NCBI RefSeq assembly: GCF_000764535.1
Contig: NZ_CP009572.1
Location: 99,312 to 163,311 of the forward strand
From: Sphingomonas taxi
GTDB taxonomy: Bacteria; Pseudomonadota; Alphaproteobacteria; Sphingomonadales; Sphingomonadaceae
DNA: 64,000 bases
Direction: 5' to 3'
Shown: positions 43,672 to 51,460 of the stretch, piece by piece
Layout of the letters: the number at the start of each line of letters is the position of its first letter
Numbering within the stretch: position 1 is the stretch's first letter
The notes under the pieces: generated by a model
Told to the model about the DNA's origin: nothing
Database searches by the model: none
The model's input: only the letters and a program-made list of their open reading frames with translations
Position numbers and translations under genes: made by a program

Positions 43672-43693
43672 TGTATATAATTTCTGTATATAA
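43672..43693 (+). promoter_or_regulatory. AT-rich direct repeat upstream of the Crp/Fnr gene
   Basis: TGTATATAA occurs at 43672-43680 and again at 43685-43693, 13 bases apart. It is one of the most AT-rich spots in the window and lies 45 to 66 bases before the regulator start. TATAAT within the first copy could be a -10 element; the repeat may be a regulator site. Confidence 0.4.
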
Positions 43694-43737
43694 CTTTGAG
43701 CAATATTACATGCTGGGCTCCTGTGTGATGAAGCAGC

Positions 43738-44457
43738 ATGACCAATCTCTTCGTCGAAAAATTACGCGGTTACTCGCCGCTCGACGAAGAGGACGTCGCC
43801 GGCCTGCTCGCGCTCACCGCCCGCCCGCGACTCGTCAAGACGCGGCACGACCTGATCCGCGAGGGCGATCGGCCCGGTCCGGTGTTCGTGATCATGGAAG
43901 GCTGGGCGTGCCGCTACAAGGTGCTGCCGAGCGGCACGCGGCAGGTGCTGGCGTTCCTGATGCCGGGCGATGCCTGCGATCTCCACATCGGCCTGCTCGC
44001 CGAAATGGATCACAGCATCCAGACGATCACGCCGGCGCAGGTGGTGACGATCGACCGCGTCGACATGGACCGGCTGATGGCGCAGCGGCCGGCGGTGGCA
44101 CGCGCGATGTATATCGCGCAGCTCGTCGACGAAGGCACGATGCGCGCCTGGATCACCAGCATGGGCCGCCGCACCAGCATCGAGCGCGTCGCGCATCTGA
44201 TGTGCGAATTGTACCTGCGCGCGCGCGACATCGCGATTACCGGCGAACAGTCGCTGGCGCTGCCGCTGTCGCAGGTGCTGCTCGCCGATGCGCTCGGCAT
44301 GACCAGCGTGCACATCAACCGCGTGCTCAAGGAGCTGCGCGTCGCCGGCGCGATGACGCTCAACCGCGGCAGCCTGGAGGTCAGCGATCCCGCCAAGCTG
44401 GTCCGCATCGCCGGCTTCGACGATGGCTATCTCCATCGCCGCAGCAGAACCGCCTGA
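43738..44457 (+). CDS. Crp/Fnr-family transcriptional regulator
   Basis: A 239-residue regulator. The N-terminal cyclic-nucleotide-type domain (about 10-130) has DLIREGDRPGPVFVIMEGWACRYKVL and GDACDLHI. The long dimerisation helix is followed by a winged helix (LPLSQVLLADALGMTSVHINRVLKELR). It lacks an N-terminal Cys cluster for an iron-sulphur centre. Similar sphingomonad proteins regulate stress or nitrogen/oxygen response, but the effector is unknown. It stands alone, followed by REP elements. Confidence 0.88.
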   Translation: MTNLFVEKLRGYSPLDEEDVAGLLALTARPRLVKTRHDLIREGDRPGPVFVIMEGWACRYKVLPSGTRQVLAFLMPGDACDLHIGLLAEMDHSIQTITPAQVVTIDRVDMDRLMAQRPAVARAMYIAQLVDEGTMRAWITSMGRRTSIERVAHLMCELYLRARDIAITGEQSLALPLSQVLLADALGMTSVHINRVLKELRVAGAMTLNRGSLEVSDPAKLVRIAGFDDGYLHRRSRTA

Positions 44458-44549
44458 TCCGGGAAACCGGTCGAGGCGATGACGCCGCGACCTCGCCAGC
44501 CCCGTTCCGTTACCCCGAACTTGATCGAGACTCCTGCGAAACTCCACCA

Positions 44550-44639
44550 GTGCTCCTGCGAAAGCAGGAGCCCAGGAGTCCCCGAACACCATAAGATGTT
44601 GTTTTGCTTGGCTCTGGGCTCCTGCGTTCGCAGGAGCAC
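44550..44639. repeat. Pair of REP-type hairpins
   Basis: GCTCCTGC-GAAA-GCAGGAGC at 44552-44571 and GCTCCTGC-GTTC-GCAGGAGC at 44618-44637 are two perfect 8-base stems with different tetraloops. They are in opposite orientation relative to their flanking bases (GTGCTCC.../...GAGCACT), forming a pair of the kind called BIME. A further partial copy, CTCCTGCGAAACTCC, starts at 44531. They fill the gap between the Crp/Fnr gene and the convergent catalase-family gene. Confidence 0.8.
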
Positions 44640-44702
44640 TGCGCTGGTTTCCCGATGATCGGGACTTTCGTAGAGGCCTCGACCCGATCCGGGGTGACGC
44701 GG

Positions 44703-45788
44703 CTAGGCCGGTATCGCCTCGATCGTCGCGGTGTCGGCGGCCGGGATGCCGTTCTCGCGATGGCGGAAGTCGCTGAGCGCCTTGTAGACCTGCAGCCGCG
44801 CACGCATCACCCCGCCGAGCGGGCGATGCACCGCGAGGCTGTGCGCCGGGCGGAAGGTCATCACCTCGTCGAAATACTGGACGCGCTCGGGACCATAAGC
44901 GGCCTGACGCGGCAGCCGGATCGTCGCGACGGTGACATAGGCGCTGTCCTCGACCGGCCATTCCACCGACGTATCCTCGATCGGCTGCGTCTCGGCATTC
45001 GCCCACAGCTGCGCGCGCAGTTCGAACACCGCGTCGTGCACGTCGAAATAGTCGACCGCGGCGTGGCGGAAGCCGTCCTCGTCGGCATGCGGGTCGAGCT
45101 GCCAATCGTCGAGCGCCCGCTGCTCGGGCGCGACGGGGAAGGCGCCGAGCTTGGCGACGTAATCGCCGAAGCGGATCGGGCATTGGCTGAAATAATAATC
45201 GTCGAGCGGGTGGCTGAACGGATGGCCGTAGAAATCGAGCGTCGGGCTCGGCCCGCCGGTGACCGCGTTGAGCACCTTGTTGATGTTGCGCGCGAGCGAC
45301 GAGGCGACGCTCTTCACGCCCTCGGGCAGCGGCGTCGCCGCGCCGATCTTGCCGGCCTGCGACAGGAAGCCCGCGGCGGTGCCGGCGGGGAAGGTGGTGC
45401 CGCTTGCCAGCACGAAATCCTGCGTCGGCGCGTCATGGCCGGGCAGTTTCTCGCCCTCGACGCCGAACACCTTGATCGCCATGCCGCGATGCGTCGAGAC
45501 GCGGTCGCCGAGCCGCTCGCCCGGCCCCTGCGCGAAGCGCACCGCGACCTGGAACGTGCCGCCGCGCGCGAACAGGCCTTGCGCCAGTTCGGGCGGCAGG
45601 TCGTCGGCGACGGTGAGTTCGCCGATCACGCAGGCGGTGCTCTTGGCGTGGCTGGCGCGGACGGCATGGCCCTCGCGCTGTTCGACCGTCTGGCTCTCCT
45701 TGGTCATGCCGGCGATGATGCCGTCGATCGTCTTCTGTTCGTCGGGCTCGGGCGTCTCGATCCCGGGGGCGTAGCGCAGATAGGTCAT
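44703..45788 (-). CDS. Catalase-family (SrpA-like) haem protein, copy 2
   Basis: A 361-residue catalase-fold protein, a distant paralogue of 14070-15194. The likely distal His is in RASHAKSTACVIG; PTQDFVLASGTTF follows; the proximal haem Tyr is in MRARLQVYKALSDFR with the Arg-x3-Tyr spacing. Both copies share PPELAQGLF (APELAQGLF in copy 1), EDTSVEWP/EDTSVVWD and HRPLGGVMRAR/HQPIGGVNRAR. GGAGG six bases before the ATG is a good ribosome binding site. It begins 13 bases after the hydrolase-propeller gene and is probably in its operon. Confidence 0.86.
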   Translation of the reverse strand: MTYLRYAPGIETPEPDEQKTIDGIIAGMTKESQTVEQREGHAVRASHAKSTACVIGELTVADDLPPELAQGLFARGGTFQVAVRFAQGPGERLGDRVSTHRGMAIKVFGVEGEKLPGHDAPTQDFVLASGTTFPAGTAAGFLSQAGKIGAATPLPEGVKSVASSLARNINKVLNAVTGGPSPTLDFYGHPFSHPLDDYYFSQCPIRFGDYVAKLGAFPVAPEQRALDDWQLDPHADEDGFRHAAVDYFDVHDAVFELRAQLWANAETQPIEDTSVEWPVEDSAYVTVATIRLPRQAAYGPERVQYFDEVMTFRPAHSLAVHRPLGGVMRARLQVYKALSDFRHRENGIPAADTATIEAIPA

Positions 45789-45801
45789 GATTGCCTCCGG
45801 A

Positions 45802-46917
45802 TCACTTGACGGGCGGGAAGGAGAACAGCTCGGTCTTGATCGACGCGGGCGCGCCCGGCGTGAACCAGTTGGTGTCCTGGATATGGCTGGCGGTGACGTA
45901 CATCGTGCCGTCGCGCCCTTCTGAGAAGGTGTCGGGCCAGCGCAGCCGGCGGTCGGTCAGCACCGTCTCGACGGTCGACCCGTTGAGCCGCTTGATCGCA
46001 TAATCGGTCGGCGAGGTGAGATAGAGCACGCCCGCCTGGCTCATCCACAGGCCGTCGGCGACATGCGTCTGCGCGACGGTGGTCACCGCGGCCGCGCGGT
46101 CGGCCTCGCTGACCCCGGGGCGCAATTTGGCGGTGTCGATCGCGTAGAGCGTCTTGCCGGTCAGCGCCTGGTAATACAGCGTCTTGCCGTCCTTGGAGAT
46201 GGCGATGCCGTCCGACGCGAACGCCGGCTGGCGGCCGTCGGGACGGACCAGCGGCTTGCCGTCGATCGCCACCTTGACCGTCTTGTCGATCTGCGTCGAG
46301 GCGTGGCCGTCGAGCGCGCGGAAGCTCTTGCCGCTCTCCAGATCGACGACGATGATCGCGCCGCGCGTGCCGGAATCGGTGATGTAGCCGGTCTTGCCGT
46401 CGGGCGAGAAGCGGATGTCGTTGAGATAGGTGCCCTGCAGCGCGACGTCGCCGGGGACCGCGATCACCTTGGTGACGCGGTTGCCGGCGAGGTCGATGCG
46501 GACGAGCTTGGGCGCGCCCTCAAGGATTTTCTCATTGCCCGGCGCGCCGGGGTCGAGCACCCAGAGGTTGCCGTGGCCGTCGGGAACGATCGATTGCACG
46601 CAGACGAAATAATCGCCGACCGGCAGTTCGTTGGCGCGCGCGTTGCGCCAGCTGTTCCACTTGGCGTCGGGATAGGGACGCAGCGAGCCGTCCTTCATCA
46701 CCTCGGCGACCGAAATCGGCGCATCGTCGGTCCAACGCGGGAAGTTGACGAAGCGGCGGCCGTCGGCGGTCACCGCGACGCCGGTCGCCTGATGGTCGAA
46801 TTGCGCGACCTGGGTCAGGCGGCTGTCGCGCCCCTGCGCCTGGGCGACGCCGACGGCCGCCGCGGCGACGAGGCCGATCGCGGCGATACCGGCGGCAAAG
46901 GGGGCGACTTTCTTCAT
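45802..46917 (-). CDS. Alternative product: exported MRJP/yellow-like propeller from an internal start
   Basis: The ATG at 46917, with GGAG eight bases upstream, would give a 371-residue protein with its own N-terminal signal peptide. The mature propeller resembles the MRJP/SMP-30 lactonase region (DSGTRGAIIVVDLESGKS, YLTSPTDYAIKRLNG, WPDTFSEGRDGTMYV). I think this is the functional unit for the propeller; the hydrolase lacks a stop of its own and runs into it. It would act in the periplasm, maybe on a lactone or as a non-enzymatic binding protein. Confidence 0.55.
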   Translation of the reverse strand: MKKVAPFAAGIAAIGLVAAAAVGVAQAQGRDSRLTQVAQFDHQATGVAVTADGRRFVNFPRWTDDAPISVAEVMKDGSLRPYPDAKWNSWRNARANELPVGDYFVCVQSIVPDGHGNLWVLDPGAPGNEKILEGAPKLVRIDLAGNRVTKVIAVPGDVALQGTYLNDIRFSPDGKTGYITDSGTRGAIIVVDLESGKSFRALDGHASTQIDKTVKVAIDGKPLVRPDGRQPAFASDGIAISKDGKTLYYQALTGKTLYAIDTAKLRPGVSEADRAAAVTTVAQTHVADGLWMSQAGVLYLTSPTDYAIKRLNGSTVETVLTDRRLRWPDTFSEGRDGTMYVTASHIQDTNWFTPGAPASIKTELFSFPPVK

Positions 46918-47832
46918 GGGCAAACTCCGGTCGATACTATCGGTGAGCGCAGCGGGATCGCCGGCGAACAGGTTGAGCAGGTGGCGCGCGACCGCATCGG
47001 GGTTCTCGCGCTGCGGGAAATGGCCGACGCCGGCGAGATGGACCTTCGCGAACGGGCCGGTGAATTTGGCGGGAACGTCCCGCGACGCGCTCGGCGGATT
47101 GATCCCGTCGGCGTCGCCCTGGATGTACATCGCGGGCAGCGACAGCGTGCGCGTCGCCTTGACCTTGTCCTCGAGCCACTGGCTGCGCGGATCGGGCTCG
47201 GCCTCGTCCCAGCGCGCGCGATAGCTGTGCAGCGTCACGTCGACCCAGTCGGGATTGTCGAACGACCGCGCGACGCGCGCGAAGGTCGCCTCGTCGAACC
47301 AGCCGGGCGGTGACCAATTGACCCAATGGATGTGCGCGAAGCCTTTGCGGTCGTCGCGCACCGCCTGCGCGCCGCGCGCGGTCGCCATGAACCAGTGATA
47401 CCATTGCCGCTGCGCCTGTTCGAACGGCGGGGTCGGCATGCCGCCGAGCCGCGGCGGGGTCGACAGCATCGCCAGCCGCACGATCCGCTCGGGCCAGCCG
47501 ACCGCGAGCGCCTCGGCGGTGTTCGATCCCCAATCGTGGCCGGCGACCATGAAGCGCGCGATGCCGAGCGCGTCCATCAGCGCGATGGCGTCGATCGCCA
47601 GCATCGCGCTGTTGCCGGTGCGCGGTGCCGCGGCATCGGCGAAGCGGGTGGCGCCGAAGCCGCGCAGGGTCGGCACGATCACCCGGAATCCCGCCTCGGC
47701 CAGCACCGGCGCCACCGCGTCCCAGGTAGATGCATCGTCGGGCCAGCCATGTATCAGCAAGATCGCGGGCGCATCGCGTTCGCCCAATTCGCGATAATCG
47801 ATGATCAGATCATCACGGGCGACCGTCGGCAT
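45802..47832 (-). CDS. In-frame fusion of an epoxide hydrolase-like domain and an exported propeller
   Basis: One uninterrupted frame of 676 residues. Residues 1-300 are an alpha/beta hydrolase of the epoxide hydrolase/dehalogenase type: LLIHGWPDDAST, nucleophile Asp in GHDWGSNTAEA, cap, acid in GDADGINPP, and His in GVGHFPQREN. Residue 306 begins a textbook signal peptide (KKVAPFAAGIAAIGLVAAAAVG, cleavage near AQAQ), followed by a six-bladed propeller resembling MRJP/yellow (FVNFPRWTDDAPISV, YLNDIRFSPDGKTGYITDSG). A cytosolic enzyme followed by an internal export signal is odd. Either a stop was lost between two genes, or the second half is made from its own start at 46917. Confidence 0.75.
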   Translation of the reverse strand: MPTVARDDLIIDYRELGERDAPAILLIHGWPDDASTWDAVAPVLAEAGFRVIVPTLRGFGATRFADAAAPRTGNSAMLAIDAIALMDALGIARFMVAGHDWGSNTAEALAVGWPERIVRLAMLSTPPRLGGMPTPPFEQAQRQWYHWFMATARGAQAVRDDRKGFAHIHWVNWSPPGWFDEATFARVARSFDNPDWVDVTLHSYRARWDEAEPDPRSQWLEDKVKATRTLSLPAMYIQGDADGINPPSASRDVPAKFTGPFAKVHLAGVGHFPQRENPDAVARHLLNLFAGDPAALTDSIDRSLPMKKVAPFAAGIAAIGLVAAAAVGVAQAQGRDSRLTQVAQFDHQATGVAVTADGRRFVNFPRWTDDAPISVAEVMKDGSLRPYPDAKWNSWRNARANELPVGDYFVCVQSIVPDGHGNLWVLDPGAPGNEKILEGAPKLVRIDLAGNRVTKVIAVPGDVALQGTYLNDIRFSPDGKTGYITDSGTRGAIIVVDLESGKSFRALDGHASTQIDKTVKVAIDGKPLVRPDGRQPAFASDGIAISKDGKTLYYQALTGKTLYAIDTAKLRPGVSEADRAAAVTTVAQTHVADGLWMSQAGVLYLTSPTDYAIKRLNGSTVETVLTDRRLRWPDTFSEGRDGTMYVTASHIQDTNWFTPGAPASIKTELFSFPPVK

Positions 47833-48006
47833 GGCGTTCTTTCTGTTACGTCACCGTCGACAACCGTCGATCAACTCGCGCGTTCCGATTTTAATCTGAA
47901 TCAATAAAACATATTGGCCGGGAACGACGGGCCAAGGCTGCCGTTCTGGCCGCTACACCCGGCATCGGCGTACGGCCGGTTCGCCCCCGGCAGGAAAGGC
48001 CGCATC

Positions 48007-49014
48007 ATGGCTCGGCAACGCTATCGTCCCCCGCACGACTTCGGCCTCGGTGGGGTCGCGATCGGCAACGAATTCCAGTTCGCCACCGACGACCAGGCCG
48101 AGGCGACGCTGGCCGCCGCCTGGGATGCCGGCGTGCGCTATTTCGACGTGTCGCCCTGGTACGGGCTCGGCCTCGCCGAGCGGCGCTTCGGCCGCTTCCT
48201 CGCGCGCAAGCCACGCGACGAGTTCGTCCTCTCGTCCAAGGTCGGCAAATTGCTGCGCGCCAGCCGCGACCATCAGGCGAAACGCTATTTCCCGTTCACC
48301 AATTCACCCAATACGCCGCATTTCGATTACAGCGCCGATGGCGTGCTGCGCTCGATCGACGACAGTCTGCAACGGCTCGGGCTCGACCGGCTCGACATCG
48401 TCTTCGTCCACGACCTGTCGCCCGACAACGATTTCCTGCCCGACGATTGGGAGACATTGTGGACCGTCGCGGAGCGGGGCGCCTTCCCGGCGCTGACCCG
48501 GCTGCGCGAGGAGGGCGTGATCGACGGCTGGGGGATGGGCGTGAACTGCCCGCAGCCGATCCTGCGCTGCCTCGAGGTCGCCGACAGCGACGTGCATCTG
48601 CTCGCCAGCCAATATTCGCTGGTCGATCACGCCAATGCGGTCGAGCAGGTGCTGCCCGCGGCGCGCGCGGCGGGGGTGAGCTTCGTCGTCGGTTCGGCGC
48701 TCAACGCCGGCTTCCTGGGCGGCGAACCGCGCTACAATTACGGCGCCGACAATATGGTGATTGCCGCCGACAAACGCGACAAGCTCGCGACGCTGCGCGC
48801 GGTCGCGGGACGGCACGGCGTCGATTTGGTCGCCGCGGCGCTGCAGTTCAGCCTGGCGCCCGACGTCGCCGCGGCACTGATCGTCGGCACCGCCAGCCCG
48901 GCGCATATCCTCGCCGACCATGCCGCGTTGCGGGCGAAGATCCCTGCCGGCTTCTGGGACGAATTGCGCGCGACCGGCGTGCTCCATCCGGATGCGGCGG
49001 TCCCGCCGGCATGA
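48007..49014 (+). CDS. Aldo/keto reductase
   Basis: A 335-residue TIM-barrel NAD(P)H oxidoreductase. AGVRYFDVSPWYGLGLAERRFGRFL carries the catalytic Asp and Tyr, SSKVGKLL the Lys, and VFVHDL the His. The sequence is closest to the D-threo-aldose 1-dehydrogenase/L-fucose dehydrogenase group (FDYSADGVLRSIDDSLQRLGLDRLDIVFVHD). AGGAAAGG precedes the ATG at 48007. It is divergent from the hydrolase-propeller-catalase operon and followed by a strong terminator. Sugar or aldehyde substrates are likely. Confidence 0.9.
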   Translation: MARQRYRPPHDFGLGGVAIGNEFQFATDDQAEATLAAAWDAGVRYFDVSPWYGLGLAERRFGRFLARKPRDEFVLSSKVGKLLRASRDHQAKRYFPFTNSPNTPHFDYSADGVLRSIDDSLQRLGLDRLDIVFVHDLSPDNDFLPDDWETLWTVAERGAFPALTRLREEGVIDGWGMGVNCPQPILRCLEVADSDVHLLASQYSLVDHANAVEQVLPAARAAGVSFVVGSALNAGFLGGEPRYNYGADNMVIAADKRDKLATLRAVAGRHGVDLVAAALQFSLAPDVAAALIVGTASPAHILADHAALRAKIPAGFWDELRATGVLHPDAAVPPA

Positions 49015-49017
49015 TAC

Positions 49018-49061
49018 CGATCCCGGGCGAACACGGCCCCCGTCGTGTTCGCCCGGGATCG
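49018..49061. terminator. Perfect 18-base stem, bidirectional terminator
   Basis: CGATCCCGGGCGAACACG pairs perfectly with CGTGTTCGCCCGGGATCG over an eight-base loop. It lies three bases after the aldo/keto reductase stop and nine bases from the stop of the convergent 51-residue gene. Confidence 0.75.
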
Positions 49062-49069
49062 GCCGCACC

Positions 49070-49225
49070 TCAATGGACCGCGACGCCCTCGTCGACGAGC
49101 CCGAAACTTTCCTCCAGCGTGGCGATCGACATGCTCAGGTGAGCCGCCGGCAAAGCCAGCCCCATCCGATCCATGATCATCAGGGCACGTTCCATCAGGG
49201 ACAAAGCATCGAAACTGTCGGTCAT
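49070..49225 (-). CDS. Small helical protein, 51 residues
   Basis: Begins MTDSFDALSLMERALMIMDR and continues MGLALPAAHLSMSIATLEES to an acidic end. It is Met/Leu-rich and strongly amphipathic, so a helical hairpin or dimer is likely. The ribosome binding site is weak. Its composition and the terminator after its stop argue that it is a real gene. No family is recognised. Confidence 0.55.
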   Translation of the reverse strand: MTDSFDALSLMERALMIMDRMGLALPAAHLSMSIATLEESFGLVDEGVAVH

Positions 49226-49558
49226 CGTTCGTATCCATTGGCCCGGGTTAGGGCTGAGCGGCGCCTACGCAACATAAGCGCCGCCCACCAACGAACTTAG
49301 CCAATGATTGTAAGTGATTGCGTGACGAACCGATGATAGCTTCGTCATGATTAACGTCATCGTAAGCATGTAAACGCCAAACAACTTGCAGAGGCAAGAG
49401 CTTTCGCCGTCCTGATGTGGCAAGATCATCGTCAGATCCCGCTTATGCTCTCCATCCGACCATGACGATTATCAGAAACAGTCCCTTCTGCACGCCGTGG
49501 CATTGACCGGCCGGCATACGGTCCATATACGAATCGTATAGCCGAAAGGGACGAAGAA
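49226..49558. other. Divergent intergenic region, AT-rich
   Basis: About 330 bases of AT-rich sequence between the 51-residue gene and the ParD-like gene. A hairpin at 49258-49284 (GCGGCGC/GCGCCGC) sits in the leader of the minus-strand gene. The rest holds short direct repeats of TGATTG and CGTCAT but no coding frame. Confidence 0.4.
49526..49540 (+). promoter_or_regulatory. Palindromic operator of the ParD-like/map pair
   Basis: TATACGAATCGTATA is a perfect palindrome around a central A, 19 to 33 bases before the start of the ParD-like gene, with a further half-site (ATACG) at 49516-49520. ParD-type proteins often repress their own promoter through such sites. Confidence 0.55.
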
Positions 49559-49750
49559 ATGGGTATCGTCAAGATCGACGACGCACTGCACGCACAAGCG
49601 CGCCGCGCCAGCACGACGATGTGCCGCTCGATCAACGCGCAAGCCGAATTCTGGATGAAGATCGGCATGCTCGCCGAGGCCAATCCGACGCTGTCGTTCA
49701 ACGATATCGTCGCCACGCAGCTGTCGGTCCGCGCGGCGGCAGCCGCCTGA
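49559..49750 (+). CDS. ParD-like family protein
   Basis: A 63-residue protein of the ParD-like group: MGIVKIDDALHAQARRASTTMCRSINAQAEFWMKIG, with a short beta strand and helices of ribbon-helix-helix type, then an Ala-rich tail. AAAGGGA precedes the ATG. No ParE toxin follows; instead its stop shares one base with the start of a methionine aminopeptidase gene (TGATG). It probably represses the pair through the palindrome upstream, and may bind the peptidase. Confidence 0.8.
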   Translation: MGIVKIDDALHAQARRASTTMCRSINAQAEFWMKIGMLAEANPTLSFNDIVATQLSVRAAAAA

Positions 49751-50517
49751 TGGTCAAGACTCCCGACGAACTGGCGCTGATGCGCATTGCCGGCCGGCTG
49801 CTCGCCTCGGTCTTCGAGATGCTCGACGCGCAGGATCTCGCCGGCATGTCGACCTTGCAGATCAACGACATGGTCGAACGCTTCATCACCGTCGACCTCG
49901 CCGCGCGGCCGGCGAGCAAGGGCCAATACGGCTTTCGCTTCGTGCTCAACTGCTCGATCAACCAGGTCGTCTGCCACGGCGTCCCCGACGCCGACGAGAT
50001 CGTCCGCGACGGCGATATCATCAACCTCGACATCACGCTGGAGAAGAACGGCTTCATCGCCGATTCCAGCAAGACCTATCTGGTCGGCGACGCCCCCGCC
50101 GCGGCGAAGCGGCTGGTCCGCGTCGCGCAGGAGGCGATGTGGGCGGGGATCCGCCAGGTCCGCCCCGGCGCGCATGTCGGCGACATCGGCTTCGCGATCG
50201 AGCGCCACGCCCGCCAGAACGGCTATTCGGTGGTGCGCGAGTTCTGCGGCCACGGCATCGGCCGCGACATGCACGAGGAGCCGCAGGTGCTCAATTTCGG
50301 CCGGCGCGGCGCGGGCGTACGGCTGCGCGAGGGCATGACCTTCACGATCGAGCCGATGGTCAACCAGGGCAGCCGCAGGGTCTCGACCCGCGACGACGGC
50401 TGGACGGTGGTGACCGACGACGGCAAGCTCTCCGCGCAATTCGAGCACACCGTCGCGGTCACCCACGACGGCGTCGAGGTCCTGACCCTGCGCCGCGACG
50501 AGACGCAGGCGGGGTAG
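49750..50517 (+). CDS. map: Type I methionine aminopeptidase, paired with a ParD-like protein
   Basis: A 255-residue cytoplasmic metallopeptidase removing N-terminal Met. The two-metal ligands are visible: Asp in IINLDITLE and in IADSSKTY, His in FCGHGIGR, Glu in FTIEPMV and Glu in AQFEHTVAV. The substrate His is in CHGVPD. It lacks an N-terminal zinc finger. The ATG shares one base with the upstream stop. This pairing with a ParD-like gene recurs in proteobacteria and is probably not the housekeeping copy, which usually lies elsewhere. A role in altering N-terminal processing is inferred. Confidence 0.92.
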   Translation: MVKTPDELALMRIAGRLLASVFEMLDAQDLAGMSTLQINDMVERFITVDLAARPASKGQYGFRFVLNCSINQVVCHGVPDADEIVRDGDIINLDITLEKNGFIADSSKTYLVGDAPAAAKRLVRVAQEAMWAGIRQVRPGAHVGDIGFAIERHARQNGYSVVREFCGHGIGRDMHEEPQVLNFGRRGAGVRLREGMTFTIEPMVNQGSRRVSTRDDGWTVVTDDGKLSAQFEHTVAVTHDGVEVLTLRRDETQAG

Positions 50518-50577
50518 GGGACGGTGCCGGGCTGCCCGGTCGGCGTACCTGCGCTCGATCCGCCCCGACCCGTCAGC

Positions 50578-50946
50578 TCAGACCTGGTCCTTCAGGTCGA
50601 GGATCGGATGCCAGGTACACGACGTCGACGTGAGTTCGACGGCGCTCGAGCAGATTCGCCCGGCTTCCGCTATGTTCGCCAGCGTCGCTGTACGCCCCGG
50701 CTCGAGGATCACGATCTTGCGCCGGCCCGCGCTTTCCAGCGCGAAGTGGCAATTGCCGGTGCTGCTTGTCACGCAGCGGACTTGCAGAAGATGGCGATTG
50801 CCATCGTAATCGGTCGCCGTGGCGAGCTTCGTACCGGGATGATAGGCAAACGACAGCCTGAGATCCGGCCGCGGCAATGCCGCTGCCGTCAAAGCGACCG
50901 CGCCGAATATGGTCGCAACCACCAATGATCGCCGGATCGAAATCAT
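50578..50946 (-). CDS. Hypothetical exported protein
   Basis: A 122-residue protein with a signal peptide (SLVVATIFGAVALTAAALP). The mature part has beta-rich segments (LRLSFAYHPGTKLATATDYDGN, KIVILEPGRTATLA) and four Cys (VRCVTSSTGNCHF, ICSSAVE, STSCTWH), likely two disulfides. GGGGGG precedes the ATG. It looks like a small periplasmic or secreted domain. No family is recognised. Confidence 0.65.
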   Translation of the reverse strand: MISIRRSLVVATIFGAVALTAAALPRPDLRLSFAYHPGTKLATATDYDGNRHLLQVRCVTSSTGNCHFALESAGRRKIVILEPGRTATLANIAEAGRICSSAVELTSTSCTWHPILDLKDQV

Positions 50947-51072
50947 AAGCCCCCCATTCCAGTCGAAAGAGTGATCGGACTCGACCGGTTTGTCGAGCGT
51001 GATGACCGCATCGCGCAGCCGCCATTCAGGTGGTGCGGTCTATCGCCGCGGGATCAGGATTTGATGGAGCGA

Positions 51073-51444
51073 ATGATGACCGTGCTGATCACCGCTTTGG
51101 CCTTGGCCGCGACCGGCGCGGGCGCACAGATGCCGGCGCGCGACTATCCGAGCTGTGACCTGCGCGCGCAGCATACGCTCGTCGGCGCGCCCGGTGGATC
51201 GAGCGGGGACCGGGGGCAGGCGCATGTCGCGCTGCGCGCCAACATCCTGCAGGCCGACATCGGCAACGCCCGCAAGGCACGCCGGCTGACCCAGCCGCAG
51301 GCCGATATGCTGTGGCAACGCGTGGAGCGCGTGCGTCACGGCAGCGACGGCTTCACGCGACAACAGGGCTTCCTCAGCGCAGGCGAACGAGCCTCCTACG
51401 ATCGCGCGCTGGACGCCGTCGCCACCCGCCTCTGCCGGCGGTGA
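51073..51444 (+). CDS. Hypothetical exported helical protein
   Basis: A 123-residue protein with a signal peptide (MTVLITALALAATGAGAQ). The mature part is mostly helical (HVALRANILQADIGNARKARRLTQPQADMLWQRVERV) with two Cys (SCDLRAQ, RLCRR). GGAG before adjacent ATGs at 51073 and 51076 suggests the start; an ATG at 51064 is an alternative. The layout recalls small periplasmic stress proteins but no family is recognised. Confidence 0.6.
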   Translation: MMTVLITALALAATGAGAQMPARDYPSCDLRAQHTLVGAPGGSSGDRGQAHVALRANILQADIGNARKARRLTQPQADMLWQRVERVRHGSDGFTRQQGFLSAGERASYDRALDAVATRLCRR

Positions 51445-51460
51445 TCCGGCGCGGCCGCGC

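Noticed and set aside
49258..49284. Hairpin upstream of the 51-residue gene as a riboswitch
   Set aside because: A single seven-base stem without conserved flanking elements; no known riboswitch class fits.
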